Assembly (NCBI GenBank): GCA_023079485.1
Contig: CM041083.1
Span: forward strand, 110,153,554-110,217,553
Length of the DNA: 64,000 bases
Direction of reading: 5' to 3'
Source of the DNA: Archilochus colubris
Taxonomy: Eukaryota; Chordata; Aves; Apodiformes; Trochilidae
Below, piece after piece: positions 21,660 through 32,300 of this stretch. How positions within the stretch are numbered: position 1 is the first letter of the stretch; every line of letters begins with the position of its first letter. Below the pieces are notes generated by a model. That model did not search any database and was not told the origin of the DNA. It saw nothing but the letters and a program-made list of their open reading frames with translations. The position numbers and the translations under genes were made by a program.

Positions 21660-24600
21660 CTACAGGAGACAATGAGAATATGCCACGTATTAAAGATTTT
21701 TCTTTCAAGAAATGCCATGTAATACAACACTCTGTAAGTTTATGTCCTGCAAGTGATGCTGAAAACCCCATCTTGCTGAGGAATAATGAGATGGGCATCA
21801 GAAATGCTTTACATCAACATATATCAGCAGTCCTTCGAGCAGTCAACCCCAACCCTCCTGCTGAAATCACTGTCTGTGATGTTACTCGGTTTAAGATGCT
21901 GCATGACATTAAACCACACTAACCAAATATAAAAAGAACAAACAGACAAAAAAAACCCTCTCACAGATAAATTAGTGGTCACTCTGTATGAGCTTTTCCA
22001 CCAAGAGATGCTGTCCACCCTCCCTCTACCTTGGCTGCTTGTTCCCATTACTACACAGCACCCATTCTTAACAACAGCATAAATTTTGCAGGTGAACTTT
22101 GAACACAATAATGAAACTGATTCCTCTGAGAATGAAAACTTTCAAATACAGTTGTTTTTCAGACAGAGGAGGTCCCCCACCTCACCTGGCATACAGCCAC
22201 ACAAACTCTTAGGTTGACACAAAATGGAAGGAGTGCATAAGAACATGAATGAGTAGCCAGGGACACAGCGAAGTTTGAATGGCAGCTCCTGACAGAGTGC
22301 TGGTTTAATACATCTCAGCTACAGCCTTGACTGTTTTGTTTTGGTTTTTTTCCTTAGCAGTTCAGTGTAATGTAATACTATGGATGTAGTTTTAACTGTT
22401 AAAACAACACAACTTCACCAGTCATAGCAGTAGGTAGCTTTCTTGCCAAATTTTACAGTCTGCATTTTTTCTAACAAAAAAATTGACACCTGCAAATAGG
22501 GGTGGAACTCCTCATGTGGAGGAAGATGCAGTTGCCCAGAGAATATTGTGAATTCCTAGAACAGGTCTCCTTGGCAGGAGTAAAGGCTATGCAAAAATTG
22601 AGAGAAAAACCAAGCAGAAGCTTTGTTAGACAGAGAAGCACTAATATAACTGATCAGGCCTCAATACTACAGCATCCTCCTTTGCACCACCTTGACTCTG
22701 CATGCGTTCCCATGTCTGCCACTGCCACTGTCCTTCTCATGACACTGCACTAATTTGTAATGCAAGGTACATGCCTGGGAGAACTTTATATGCCTAACAG
22801 CAGTTTCCCTATTGTTGCCCATTTTACTAACAAAGAACACTTTACTAGTTGGAAACCACTGCCATAAGACAACAAAGAGTCATGGTCATGGCTATCTTTT
22901 TATTCTAGTAGTTCCAAGAACTCCTTTTCTAGATGAAAATATTTAAATGCTTAATATTTGATTTTTATTATATATTGTTACATATGTATACACACACAGA
23001 AATTACCATTTAAGTATCAAAATCTGAAAAGAAACACCAGTAAAATTACCTGTAATGGTGTGTGTGGAGTTAAGTGGAGCAGTACTCATCATGTTAATAC
23101 CCAAAAGCAATATATAACCAATTCCTATAGCAACCAGTAGGTATGCTGGCAAAGCAACTGCCCAGTACCTGAAGAAAAAGATTTTAATATTTACATATCA
23201 TAATAAAAAAAAAATGCCTAGTGATATAACAGTTTTAATATAGTGGTTGTATCTAGTACAAACTTATCCAGGAGGAAAAGAAACAGCACTTCTCAATATG
23301 GACCCTGGTCCCTCCCAAAGGATTATTGACTGCAGAGTCAAGGTAGCTAGTTGGTATAAACTGTCAAATAGATTCCTTGCAGAAGGTTTTTATTTTTTAA
23401 ATTACAGTCTAAAGTTTGCTGTATTTTCATCAACAAAATGTCAATTGGAAACAAAATGTCAATTTATCATAAAATATTCAAATACTATTTCTTTCATGAC
23501 ATAGTGAAAGATTTTCATCATAGCTACTTATCTATGTAAAATAATGTTTCACAAATATTTCAGTCCTTTGTCATCAGGAAAAACTGGATTTAATAGAAGA
23601 CCACTACTGTGTTATTTGAAAATAAATAAGCTTTCCATACTCACATACATTCAGGGTAAAGAGTTGAACTTACTTTTGAGGCCAGTATGTTAGCCCCAGT
23701 GAGAACAGCCAAGACTCAGGAACATATGCCCAGATAAGATACAAGACTGTACAAAGGAATTAAAAAGTCAGTAACAGTACAATTGGTATATACTTCCATC
23801 TTAAGCTTTTGAGCAATACCTCCCTACAGACTTACACTGTGACACAGTTTTGTATATTTAAACCAACATAGCTCTACCAAAACATAATAGAATATGACTG
23901 TCAGCCAGAAAACTTGCTTATTATGGGGCAATGTTTTGCAGCTGGTTACATAATATCCTTTAAAAACTTGCTTTAACATTCAGTTTCTGATTTCCTGTAT
24001 GGACAGAAAAGCATTTCTTGTACATTGAACTGCAAAACAAAACCGCTCAGTACAAGCATGAAAAATGACATCTAACGCAGAAAACATTAAAGCATAAAAT
24101 GAGTACATAATGGCTCACTTAATTGAAGAAATCTTTCTTTCTTAATGAAAGAATCGTTAGTAGATTTGCAGTGCTTGGATGGAAATGTTCAGAAAAAGTT
24201 ACAGGAAATACTTTCTGATTCATGCTTAGTTAGTAATTTTCATGTCAGCAAAACCAATACTGAGAACTTTTGCTGCATAGCAACAAATCCAGAGTAAAGT
24301 TTTAACAAAACCAGAGGGGAACAGGTTAGAAGCCAGAGGTACAAATGATTGAACTATAGCAGCTTCCCGTGAAAGTAATAGAAGCCAACATTATTTCCTA
24401 AGGGTGAAAAGAACTAACTTTAGGATTCTGGTTTGACTACAGTATATCTGTAGCATGTTTTGGGTTAAAAAAGCATTATCCTCTCAAGCATTGGTCCTGT
24501 GTGGGTACGCAAGATATTGCTGCTGAAATGCTAAAGCACCTGTCACACCAGCAAAGAAATGCTAGTATTACCCTCATAATTATCCATTGCCATTGGCCAG

Positions 24601-25181
24601 ATTGCCTCAAGTATTTTTTTCATTATTTGGGTGAGGAAGGTTCCCTTAATGCTGTCATGATTAGTAAACAGTAACAACGTGAATGATTCCAGTAAAAATG
24701 TTACTGAAATGAGAATGCGGACAATTTGTTTAAATTATATGATTGCAACATAAAGTGGACCTCACAATACGGTTAAAGACAAAGCATGAAGAACTCCTAA
24801 AAGGTAGCAACAGGTTGGATGGATCTTTAAGCAACGTGGTCTAGTGGAAAGTGTCCCTTCCCATAGCAAAAGGGTTGGAACTAGACGATCTTTAGGGGTC
24901 CCTGACAACTGAAACCATTCTACGATCTAACAACCGGCATGTCTGCTGAGTAATAGTCACCAAGTCCTTCATCGTGTACGCTTCCAACAGGTGCCATAAC
25001 AAAATTCTGACCATCTTCGGATTATTTTATTGCAGTTACAGTCACCTCACAAGCAAAGCAACACTTCCCAGTGAAGTATTCAGTAACCAAGATACTTACT
25101 AAAGCCAAACCACGATCCTAAAAAGAGAGCAAATCCATATATTGCCCTTTCTGGTAAGGGTGATGGAGAGTTTTCAACCAT
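21529..25181 (-). CDS. PIGP: PIGP, subunit P of the GPI N-acetylglucosaminyltransferase complex (complete)
   Basis: Minus-strand exons 25181-25100, 23746-23674, 23168-23050 and 21659-21529 join to 134 residues, the length of the short human isoform. PIGP belongs to the ER-membrane GPI-GnT complex (with PIGA, PIGC, PIGH, PIGQ, PIGY and DPM2) that moves GlcNAc from UDP-GlcNAc to phosphatidylinositol, the first step of GPI-anchor synthesis. The protein starts [17 protein letters not shown]. Membrane segment 1 is about residues 14-36. The conserved loop [19 protein letters not shown] is about 37-55. Membrane segment 2 is about 56-76 ([15 protein letters not shown]). A polar tail with [20 protein letters not shown] is about 93-112, and [13 protein letters not shown] follows. 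The last residues (VICNSR) differ from mammals. The longer mammalian N-terminal extension is not evident; MVEN was chosen because conservation starts there. It is head-to-head with TTC3. Confidence 0.97.
21660..23049 (-). other. PIGP intron 3
   Basis: GTAATT donor. No repeat or exon was recognised; short plus-strand open frames here (near 21680 and 22502) show no family features. Confidence 0.8.
23050..23168 (-). CDS. PIGP: PIGP third coding exon
   Basis: Acceptor TTCTTCAG/GTACTGGG, donor ACAG/GTAATT. It encodes [34 protein letters not shown] and THTIT: membrane segment 2 and the following loop. Confidence 0.97.
23169..23673 (-). other. PIGP intron 2
   Basis: GTAAGT donor. Nothing else was recognised. 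Confidence 0.85.
23674..23746 (-). CDS. PIGP: PIGP second coding exon
   Basis: Acceptor TTTGTACAG/TCTTGTATC, donor CAAAA/GTAAGT. It encodes [20 protein letters not shown] and then YWPQ: the end of membrane segment 1 and the conserved loop. Confidence 0.97.
23747..25099 (-). other. PIGP intron 1 of the coding region
   Basis: GTAAGT donor. It contains the CR1 tail at 24807-24931; otherwise nothing was recognised. Confidence 0.8.
24807..24931 (+). repeat. CR1 LINE 3' end
   Basis: Plus-strand CR1 tail: CAGGTTGGATGGATCTTTAA, TGGTCTAGTGGAAAGTGTCC, GGGTTGGAACTAGACGATCT and ending AACCATTCTACGATCTA. The TGGTCTAGTGG phrase is CR1, not a tRNA. Confidence 0.92.
25100..25181 (-). CDS. PIGP: PIGP first recognised coding exon
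   Basis: ATG at 25181; donor GGCTTTA/GTAAGT at 25100/25099. It encodes residues 1-27 and the first base of codon 28. A pyrimidine-rich tract ending CCCGAAG just upstream on the minus strand (to about 25201) could be an acceptor from a non-coding first exon; otherwise the 5' UTR runs continuously to the CpG-island promoter. A 132-aa open frame overlapping here is out of frame with PIGP. Confidence 0.93.
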
Positions 25182-25249
25182 GCTGGTTCTCTTTCCTTGA
25201 CTTCGGGTGAGGGAGGTAGGGTAGGGGGTAGAGAATGGGACAAGCACCT

Positions 25250-26200
25250 CTTAGGTTTCTCAGCACGTTCTCCTCGGAACACCCCGGTACCGCTGTGGGA
25301 GGGACGAGCGGACCACCCCCCGTTTTCTCGCTGGCTCACGCAGGCGCCGCTTCCCGCCTCACCCTCGAGCTCAGGGCCGACGGGCGCGCACGGCGGCCGC
25401 TTAACCCCCCACCTCAACCGACAGACGCGTACCCTTCCCTTCCCTTTCCAAGCACCCCCTGGGCCCCAGCCCTCTCCCCTCCGCCCCGTGAAGCCGCTCT
25501 GGCTACAGGCAAACACCCCAGCCCAGGCAGCCCCTCAGCCCTCCACAGCAGGGGGAAGGCGGAGCCGCCCAACCCCTCCCCCTACCCACAAACGTAGCGC
25601 TTCCGTCTTCCCTTCCAGTCGCTCCTTGCACATGCGCAGACAGGGAACAGCCCCCCCCATCACTGCTGCCACCTCGTCTACGTCTGCGCAGAGCTCTCGA
25701 TGCGGCTGTGGGCAGAGCCGACGGATCGCTCTCTCTCCTGCCATTGGCTCGTTTCCTTGACGTCAAGCGAGGACGTAGCCAATCAGCAGGGCCCGGCGGG
25801 GCGGCGGTAGGTGTTGGCGGTATAGAGTGGCGGGTGCAGATTCGGTCTGGTTCGGCAGAAGCGGAGTATGAGGGAGCGGGCACGGGGCGCTGAGGCGGCG
25901 GTGGGAGCGCCTGTGCCTCGATAGTCCCGGCACCTCTTCTCTGCCGGTGGGGCTGTATCCGGGAGGGCACCAGTCGTCTCTCCGGAGACCCTGGCAGGGT
26001 CATCCTGGGACCGGAAACGAGTGCAGTCAGGCACGGGGGCAGCAGCGGAGCCCCTCCGGGATCACTGGAGCTCCTTGCCGCTGGGGAGGACGGGGCAGAG
26101 GGGCAGGGTTGTTCCGCTGGGAAACACCGGTCTGCGACACGTCAGTGGCGAGCCTGGGGATTTCCGGGGTCTAATGGCGGAGCGGCCATTATTTTAAGTC
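25250..26200. promoter_or_regulatory. CpG island and bidirectional PIGP/TTC3 promoter
   Basis: A GC- and CpG-rich block sits between the divergent PIGP and TTC3 coding starts, 1.1 kb apart. An NRF1-like CATGCGCAG lies at 25631-25639, and the CCAAT/CRE group is at 25743-25783. Within the TTC3 side, AATGGCGGAGCGGCCATT (26173-26190) is an inverted pair of YY1-like cores that also contains a 7-codon upstream ORF. Start sites are inferred. Confidence 0.85.
25743..25783. promoter_or_regulatory. Mirror-arranged CCAAT / CRE / CCAAT cluster
   Basis: ATTGG at 25743-25747 is a CCAAT box facing PIGP. TGACGTCA at 25758-25765 is a perfect palindromic cAMP-response element. CCAAT at 25779-25783 faces TTC3. 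The midpoint of the two CCAAT boxes (25763) falls inside the CRE. Confidence 0.85.
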
Positions 26201-26264
26201 CTGCACAGCACGTTATTCTCCTCTTGCCTTCTTCTCGTGTATTTATCGTAATTCTTCTACTTTA

Positions 26265-26276
26265 GCATCTTGCAAC
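26265..26276 (+). promoter_or_regulatory. Splice acceptor and short 5' leader of the first TTC3 coding exon
   Basis: A pyrimidine-rich tract ending TCTTCTACTTTAG at 26265 would open this exon at 26266, 11 bases before the ATG, implying a non-coding exon in the CpG island. A possible donor is GTAGGT near 25807; this is uncertain. Confidence 0.55.
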
Positions 26277-26351
26277 ATGGACGAGCGTATAGCTGACGCG
26301 ATAGTTGCGGCCATGACTACCTATACTGGTGATAAATGTCGCTGTGAGTTG
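26277..26351 (+). CDS. TTC3: TTC3 coding exon 1 in window
   Basis: 25 codons, MDERIADAIVAAMTTYTGDK then CRCEL, ending at TTG/GTAAGT. This N-terminus does not resemble the human one; the start is supported by a single upstream acceptor and a phase-0 join to the next exon. Confidence 0.85.
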
Positions 26352-29300
26352 GTAAGTAGGTTTGAAACTATGTTAAAAAGATGTCCAATTGGCGTTTATA
26401 CGTAGATTTTATCTACAGCGTAGTTGCTAATGTTGATTAACTGCAACTGATGAAAGATTCCTTATGTCCCTGTGTGTTACTCGCTTGCTGAAGTGGGGTA
26501 GAGTGTAGAGACTGTATCCTGTATTAGGAAGGTTTTTCTGAATGAAATAACAATTACGAAATACAAAACGAGACAGTGATGCATAGGTTCCCTTAGCAGA
26601 ACTTGACCAACCTGGCTGTGTATCCAGGCCATGTCTGGTATGGTACAGCCCAGACTGACAGATTCGCTTCCTGTAATTACAAATTAACTTCAGTCTTCAC
26701 CCATTCTTTGTTCACTTCATCACTTGCATTTTTCTTCTAGTTCTTAGTGCCTAATAAGACCTTTGCTTACTAAAGTAACTAAGTTGTTACTTTTATTTTC
26801 CCTTTCTTGCTATGCTTAATGAGTCTTAGAAGACACTGTAATTAGTAGTTAATCTTTCTGCTATTTAGAGAGTTTAGTTACAAGTTATTTATCCTAACTG
26901 TTGCTGTTGTCAAACACAAGCTTGCTTGCCTGCTATTCTCCCTATACAGTAATAAAATGTATGGGGAAACTGAATTTCTGATTTGTAAAGCAGTAGTTTT
27001 ACAAAGGACCATTACCAGTGAGTCTCCTTGGAACTTGTTTATATCAAGAAATACTTATTCTCTGTGCTACAGTCAAAATGAAATTCAACAGTTGTGTTAG
27101 CATAAGGTGCTAGATATTTTATTCTTTAAGGTGATGTGTGTGTTCTGCTATGGAAGAAAGCTCTTGATTCTGTGCAAGTGCTAAGTCTTCGTTTTCAGTT
27201 TAATTTCTGTGGGCATGCCACCTTGGGCTTGATGAATAGAGGGCATAATGCGAATGTGTGTATGGTTTCTTTGATTTTTAAATAGTGTGGCAAAATCCAT
27301 GCTGTGGAGTGAAGGAGACATGCCAACATCTTTGAAGATTAACTGATTTTGTAATAGTAATTCATTTTTTTTTTTGTTATTGAGGTCCTGAACTGTTAAA
27401 TAGGTCACTGTTATAATGACTTAGTTTTGAGTCATAGTTTTGAGGATAAGCCTTGATTTGCATGCATTATCGTAATAGTTCAGAAATGCTACTTGAGGTG
27501 AAATCATGTGATAACTTTTCATCTTAGGTCAAGTTAGTAAGTCATAATTGCACAACATGCTAATATTTCCAGAAAGTCTATGTCTGAAAAAAGTAAAACT
27601 CTGTAAAATAAATTCTTTGAAAGGCATGCTTGATAATTGGTTTGGTTGTATACTTTTCTTCGGTCATATTCAGAAATGGCTTTGTATTTCATTGAATGGT
27701 AAACATGCAGTACAAAAACATGATGAATATTTGTTAAAATAATAGGTTTTGGAAGGATCTGTCAAACAGCAAAATATTTTATTCTTCAGCTTGAGAGCCT
27801 TGTGTTTAAAACATGTTGAATATTAGCATACTGCCACAAAGTAGTAAATTGACAACTCATTCCACTTATTTTGATACATTAATATTTATTTAACTTCACA
27901 TGCATTAATTGTCAAAACTTAGTCTATATTTTTGCAAACCTGCATTGTCTTCTTAAACGTTTTTCCTTCAGTATTCTTGACCAATTGCTGTCTAGTCCCT
28001 CATTTTGCACTGTTTTTAGAATACTAGCTTAGTGTGATTTAATACATTGTTTGAACTATTAGAAGTTTCCCCATCCCTTTGTAAATATTGATCTATGGAC
28101 ATTTTTTTAGTGGGCATGCATGTAAATCTCTTTTTTTCATAAGGCAGTGGCTAAACCATCATGTCAGGTAACTCCAGTAAGCATGCTTTTTTACCCATTT
28201 GTTTTTGTTTTGTTGGTTTGATTTTTAGCTGTGCTTAATGTGAATTGAGAAGATTGCATCCAAACACATTTGTCTTTTGGTAGTGAAAAATATTTTTTTA
28301 TACAGGTTTAAATATGTTCAATAATTACCTTTTATTGAGAAAAGGAATTGGTGACTGAACATAATAATAGCTTCTCTTCCTTTCTTCCCCTGATGTAAAC
28401 AGTTTATATTGTGTTAATATTTAGAAACAGTTAAGTAATAATTCCTTTTGGTTGGTGGAACACATTTTCAAGATGTGCAATGTTTAAAAATATGTTTATC
28501 TTTAGGTTGGTGAAGTGTTTATACAGCGAACTCCGCGTAATCGTATATCAAGTATGTAAATTAAACCAATATTACATTACTTTCTAATGCACTTTTGTTG
28601 CTGTGTTAGGACCTCTATTGCTTTTTCACTTTTTCCTTTATTTTGTGTGAATAAGTATAAAACTGTTACTTCTGGGCAGAATCATTGCTTTGTTCTTCTA
28701 CACTGGAAGAATTCTCATCTTTTTTTTGCTCATGTAGTATGCACAACACTGCTATACATTTGTGAGAACAGTGTAAATAGTAAATAATATGTACGTAAAG
28801 GAATTACTTCTTTTGAAAGAGCCATGCATCACATACATACCTTCAGAGAAAAGAAAAATACTGCTTATCTTTTTTGTACCATTTTGCTAGTTGCCACACT
28901 GCTCTGCATTTACTGTAGAAAATAATTAAATGGGTACAGTTAGAAAAGACTAATATTTTATCATGGAAATAGCATTCCTTATAGCCGTTAAAACCATATT
29001 ATAGCCCTTGTAAGGCTCCTCACTTAGAAGCAGGCTGTATTTTTTATTTTATAATGTATTATACTAGTAAAATTGCAAACACAGGAAATTCCTTGATCAA
29101 GGAATGTAAAGCCTGGCAACAGGCCCCTATTCTTACATCTGTATAAAATCCCTCTCCCTTTTCAATTTATAAAAAAACCTCAGTTTTTTTCAGAGTATTT
29201 CAAGAGTTCAACTCTTCCTGATTTGATTAGATAGTCCTTAGGAATGTAGTGTGGAAATAGCAGATTTTTCTTTTTTTTTAATGCTTATGTGGACTTAGAT

Positions 29301-32300
29301 CACACATAATGCCTGAGTCATGGTTCCTAACTGTTTTTGAAGATGCTGATCCCTGTGAAGCGTGGTGCAGTCAGACGGTTGACATATTACGAGAATATTG
29401 TGATGTTATTAAAATGAGGATCTTTTGGCCCATTCTCTTCCAAAGCGAACGTAATTCTTCGATTGAAGATTGGTGGTAAGTAATTGTGTTCTCAGAGTTT
29501 TATGTCACCTGTGAAAGGTCATTGTGTACTTCTAAGCAGTGGCTGAGCTGCAGGAATGATTTTACCAATGGACTAGGTAAGGTTAGAAGGCATAGTTCTT
29601 GAATATATAGAAGAAAATTTTAAGAATGAGTTTCCAAAGCTTGGGTCTGAGAGTGTGTTTAAGTACTTAAATGGATGCCCTATATTTCAAAAGTACCAAG
29701 AGCTTTCCAGTTCTCCTTTTTTTCCTCCACCCCACTCCCATTTCTTCCTTTGAAGGGCTCAACTTGAGTTTGTAGTCATGCCCTTGCTTAGATCTAATTA
29801 CCCTAAATATTTGTAATTAAGACCATGTAGCACAGTATTATTTTTCTTAATAGTAACCTTTTCTGTCCTTAAGGAATTCACAGACGGTTGCAGACGACTG
29901 TTGGAAGAAAGTCTGTGAGATAGACGTTATTGAAGGACTTGTTGATTTAGTTAAAAAAGTTGTTGTAAGTACTGTATGTTAACTTTGTAACAGTTTTTAC
30001 ATATATTAGGTTTAATTAATTCTGTACCTTTTGCAGTCTGAGGTCGTGTCTTAAATTAGATGTTTACTTTTGTTGAACTTTTCTATCTATCATCTGATAG
30101 ATGAGTTACAGCTGTCTGGAAAGGAAGTGTGTCATAAGCTTTAGTACACTTGGCATAACTTACTAAATATTTGCAAAGTGAATAATACAGTTGAGTGAAG
30201 CACTTGTATGCTGCTAAGAAAGAGGGTTGTATCAGTGAAAAAAAGGGCACTGTTCCCTGATAAAGAAGTTAAATATGTAAATATTTTTTTCCCCTTGTTC
30301 AACAAATTTTAATTAAAACGTGCTGTTCTTTCTGACTTAAAACAGAAACATAACAGTGCTGAGGAGAAAATGGTATAAGACATGGTCTCAGCAGCTGAAG
30401 GGAAGGGTTTTGTGTGCTTTTTTTGTTTGTTTCTAAATTTAGGTGTGGCACATTTTTTTAAAAAATGGTTTGTTGACACTTTCTCCTCAACTCCAAGCTA
30501 CACTTTCCCAGACTTACTGTTACTACCTAGATTGATCCTGTGAATTAATAATTTCTTATGCTCTTTTTGCTGCTTCCTTTTCAGGCTTAGTGGTCTGTTT
30601 CAATCTCCTTGTACTTCAAGATGTCCCTGCAGTTTTTCTACTTTGCCTCATGTGATGGGTTCTTTGTGCTTTGTCCTCCTCTGGTAGTTTCCCATTAAAC
30701 CTTTTCGCAAGAGGGCCTCTGTATATTCCCATTCCACTGTTCACCTTTGCTTCCCTCTTCTTACTTCCTCCGCCTGTATCTTCTTCATGTAAAGGATTGT
30801 ATATGCAATAGTAAAATTAACTTGGAGTAAAAGCTGACAGGAGAGGAAGTACTTTTGGTTTGGATGTTTTTCACTGAGTGTATCAGCTGATTCTTCGGTA
30901 TGCAGTGGCATAAGAGATTGAAGGGGCAGACTTTCTGAACCAAATGTTGTAACATCCATGCATTCTCTATTTCCACATCAACCCTTATTTATTTTTCAAC
31001 AAAAATGGTAGAGGATTTGATAAAAGAATATTTCCTGAAACTTTGAAGTAAACTAGAGCAACTGCTCAAATGGTATTGCCATCAAGCAGAACAGAAAATG
31101 TTACTGAATTGAACCTGAGTAGGTAGAAACTAAAGTTATCAGATTTTAACAGCTTGTTCTTTGTTTCCTGTCCCTGTTCTAGAACATTCCATATTTTATT
31201 GGTGGCATTCTGGGAATTGGCAGCAGATTAAAAAAAGTAAGTTTCTTGAATTGTTCTTTATGTGTGAATACAAACAAAATATTTACAACAATCCAAAATT
31301 TTAAAATGCTTGTATAAATAAATTGAGTCTGTAGTTTTTAGAATATGTATTACATAGGACTGGGGTTGCTAGTTTTTGCATCTTTGTGCCAAAAACAAAA
31401 TCTGGGTGTGACAGGAATGGTCTCACACTGTGAGATAAATATTATCTGCACAAGAAGACCAAAATTAGTGAGAACTCTGAGGGTACTTCACATACTGAAA
31501 ATAAACAGTTTATCTTGGAGGTTACTACTGCACTGTGGTGAGTTTAGGTTGTACAGCTGGAGCCCGGGTCAGCCCTCATAGTCTTGAGCCTATACTACCC
31601 AATATGTGTGCCCAGTTTTCAAGGCCTATGCCATATTTGGATTGCATTTCTCTGTATTGCATCATTATGTTGGTCATAGCAGCATTAACTACTTACTATT
31701 GTCTATATGAAAGCTATTGTACCATGCAAAAGTAAACCAAATTAGTTACTGCCACAAGGTTAGAAGGAAAATTACTGTTAAAACCAAGCTAAAGCAGCTC
31801 TTAGCACGACAAGGTCAGACTAAACCTGATAATTTGCAGCCCTATGGCCTTGAAAACTCTGCAAAGCTTATGGGCCTATTACTAGAAATGACAGTGCTGT
31901 AAGATGAGGCTACAGGGCTACAAGTATGGCTTGTATCACTGAAATGATAGAAGTGCTCCTTGTTGAAGGCAGGTTGGAAGTCTTATAACAGATTCAGAAA
32001 CTGTGGTACTGATTGAATCTGAAGGACTGTGAGTGGCTGAGTAAGGTTGTGGTTTGGAAAACTGCTGGGCCATCTTCATTATTAAATTCAGTGTACAGTA
32101 GAACTATATTTGTTATGCTTTTCACCTTGTAAACTTTGGACTGTGAACATTCTTAGTTTACCTGAGTTTGTAAGGTTTTTCCCCCACTTCCTAGTTTCTG
32201 CTGCCTGCTGTAGAACTTTTAACTTCAAAAACATTGAAGTTAAAAGACAATATCATAGCTGATAGAAGCAGGAGAAGCAGAAGACAGTAAAACTGTGTTA

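Noticed and set aside
22502..22753. 83-aa plus-strand open frame in a PIGP intron
   Set aside because: No recognised family, no splice or promoter support, antisense to PIGP.
24836..24860. tRNA-like phrase TGGTCTAGTGG
   Set aside because: No cloverleaf; it belongs to the CR1 3' end (same words occur in CR1 copies generally).
25197..25760. 187-aa plus-strand and 132/166-aa minus-strand open frames in the PIGP/TTC3 CpG island
   Set aside because: Pro/Arg/Ser-rich translations caused by few stop codons in GC-rich DNA. No domain is visible, frames conflict with PIGP, and they overlap promoter elements.
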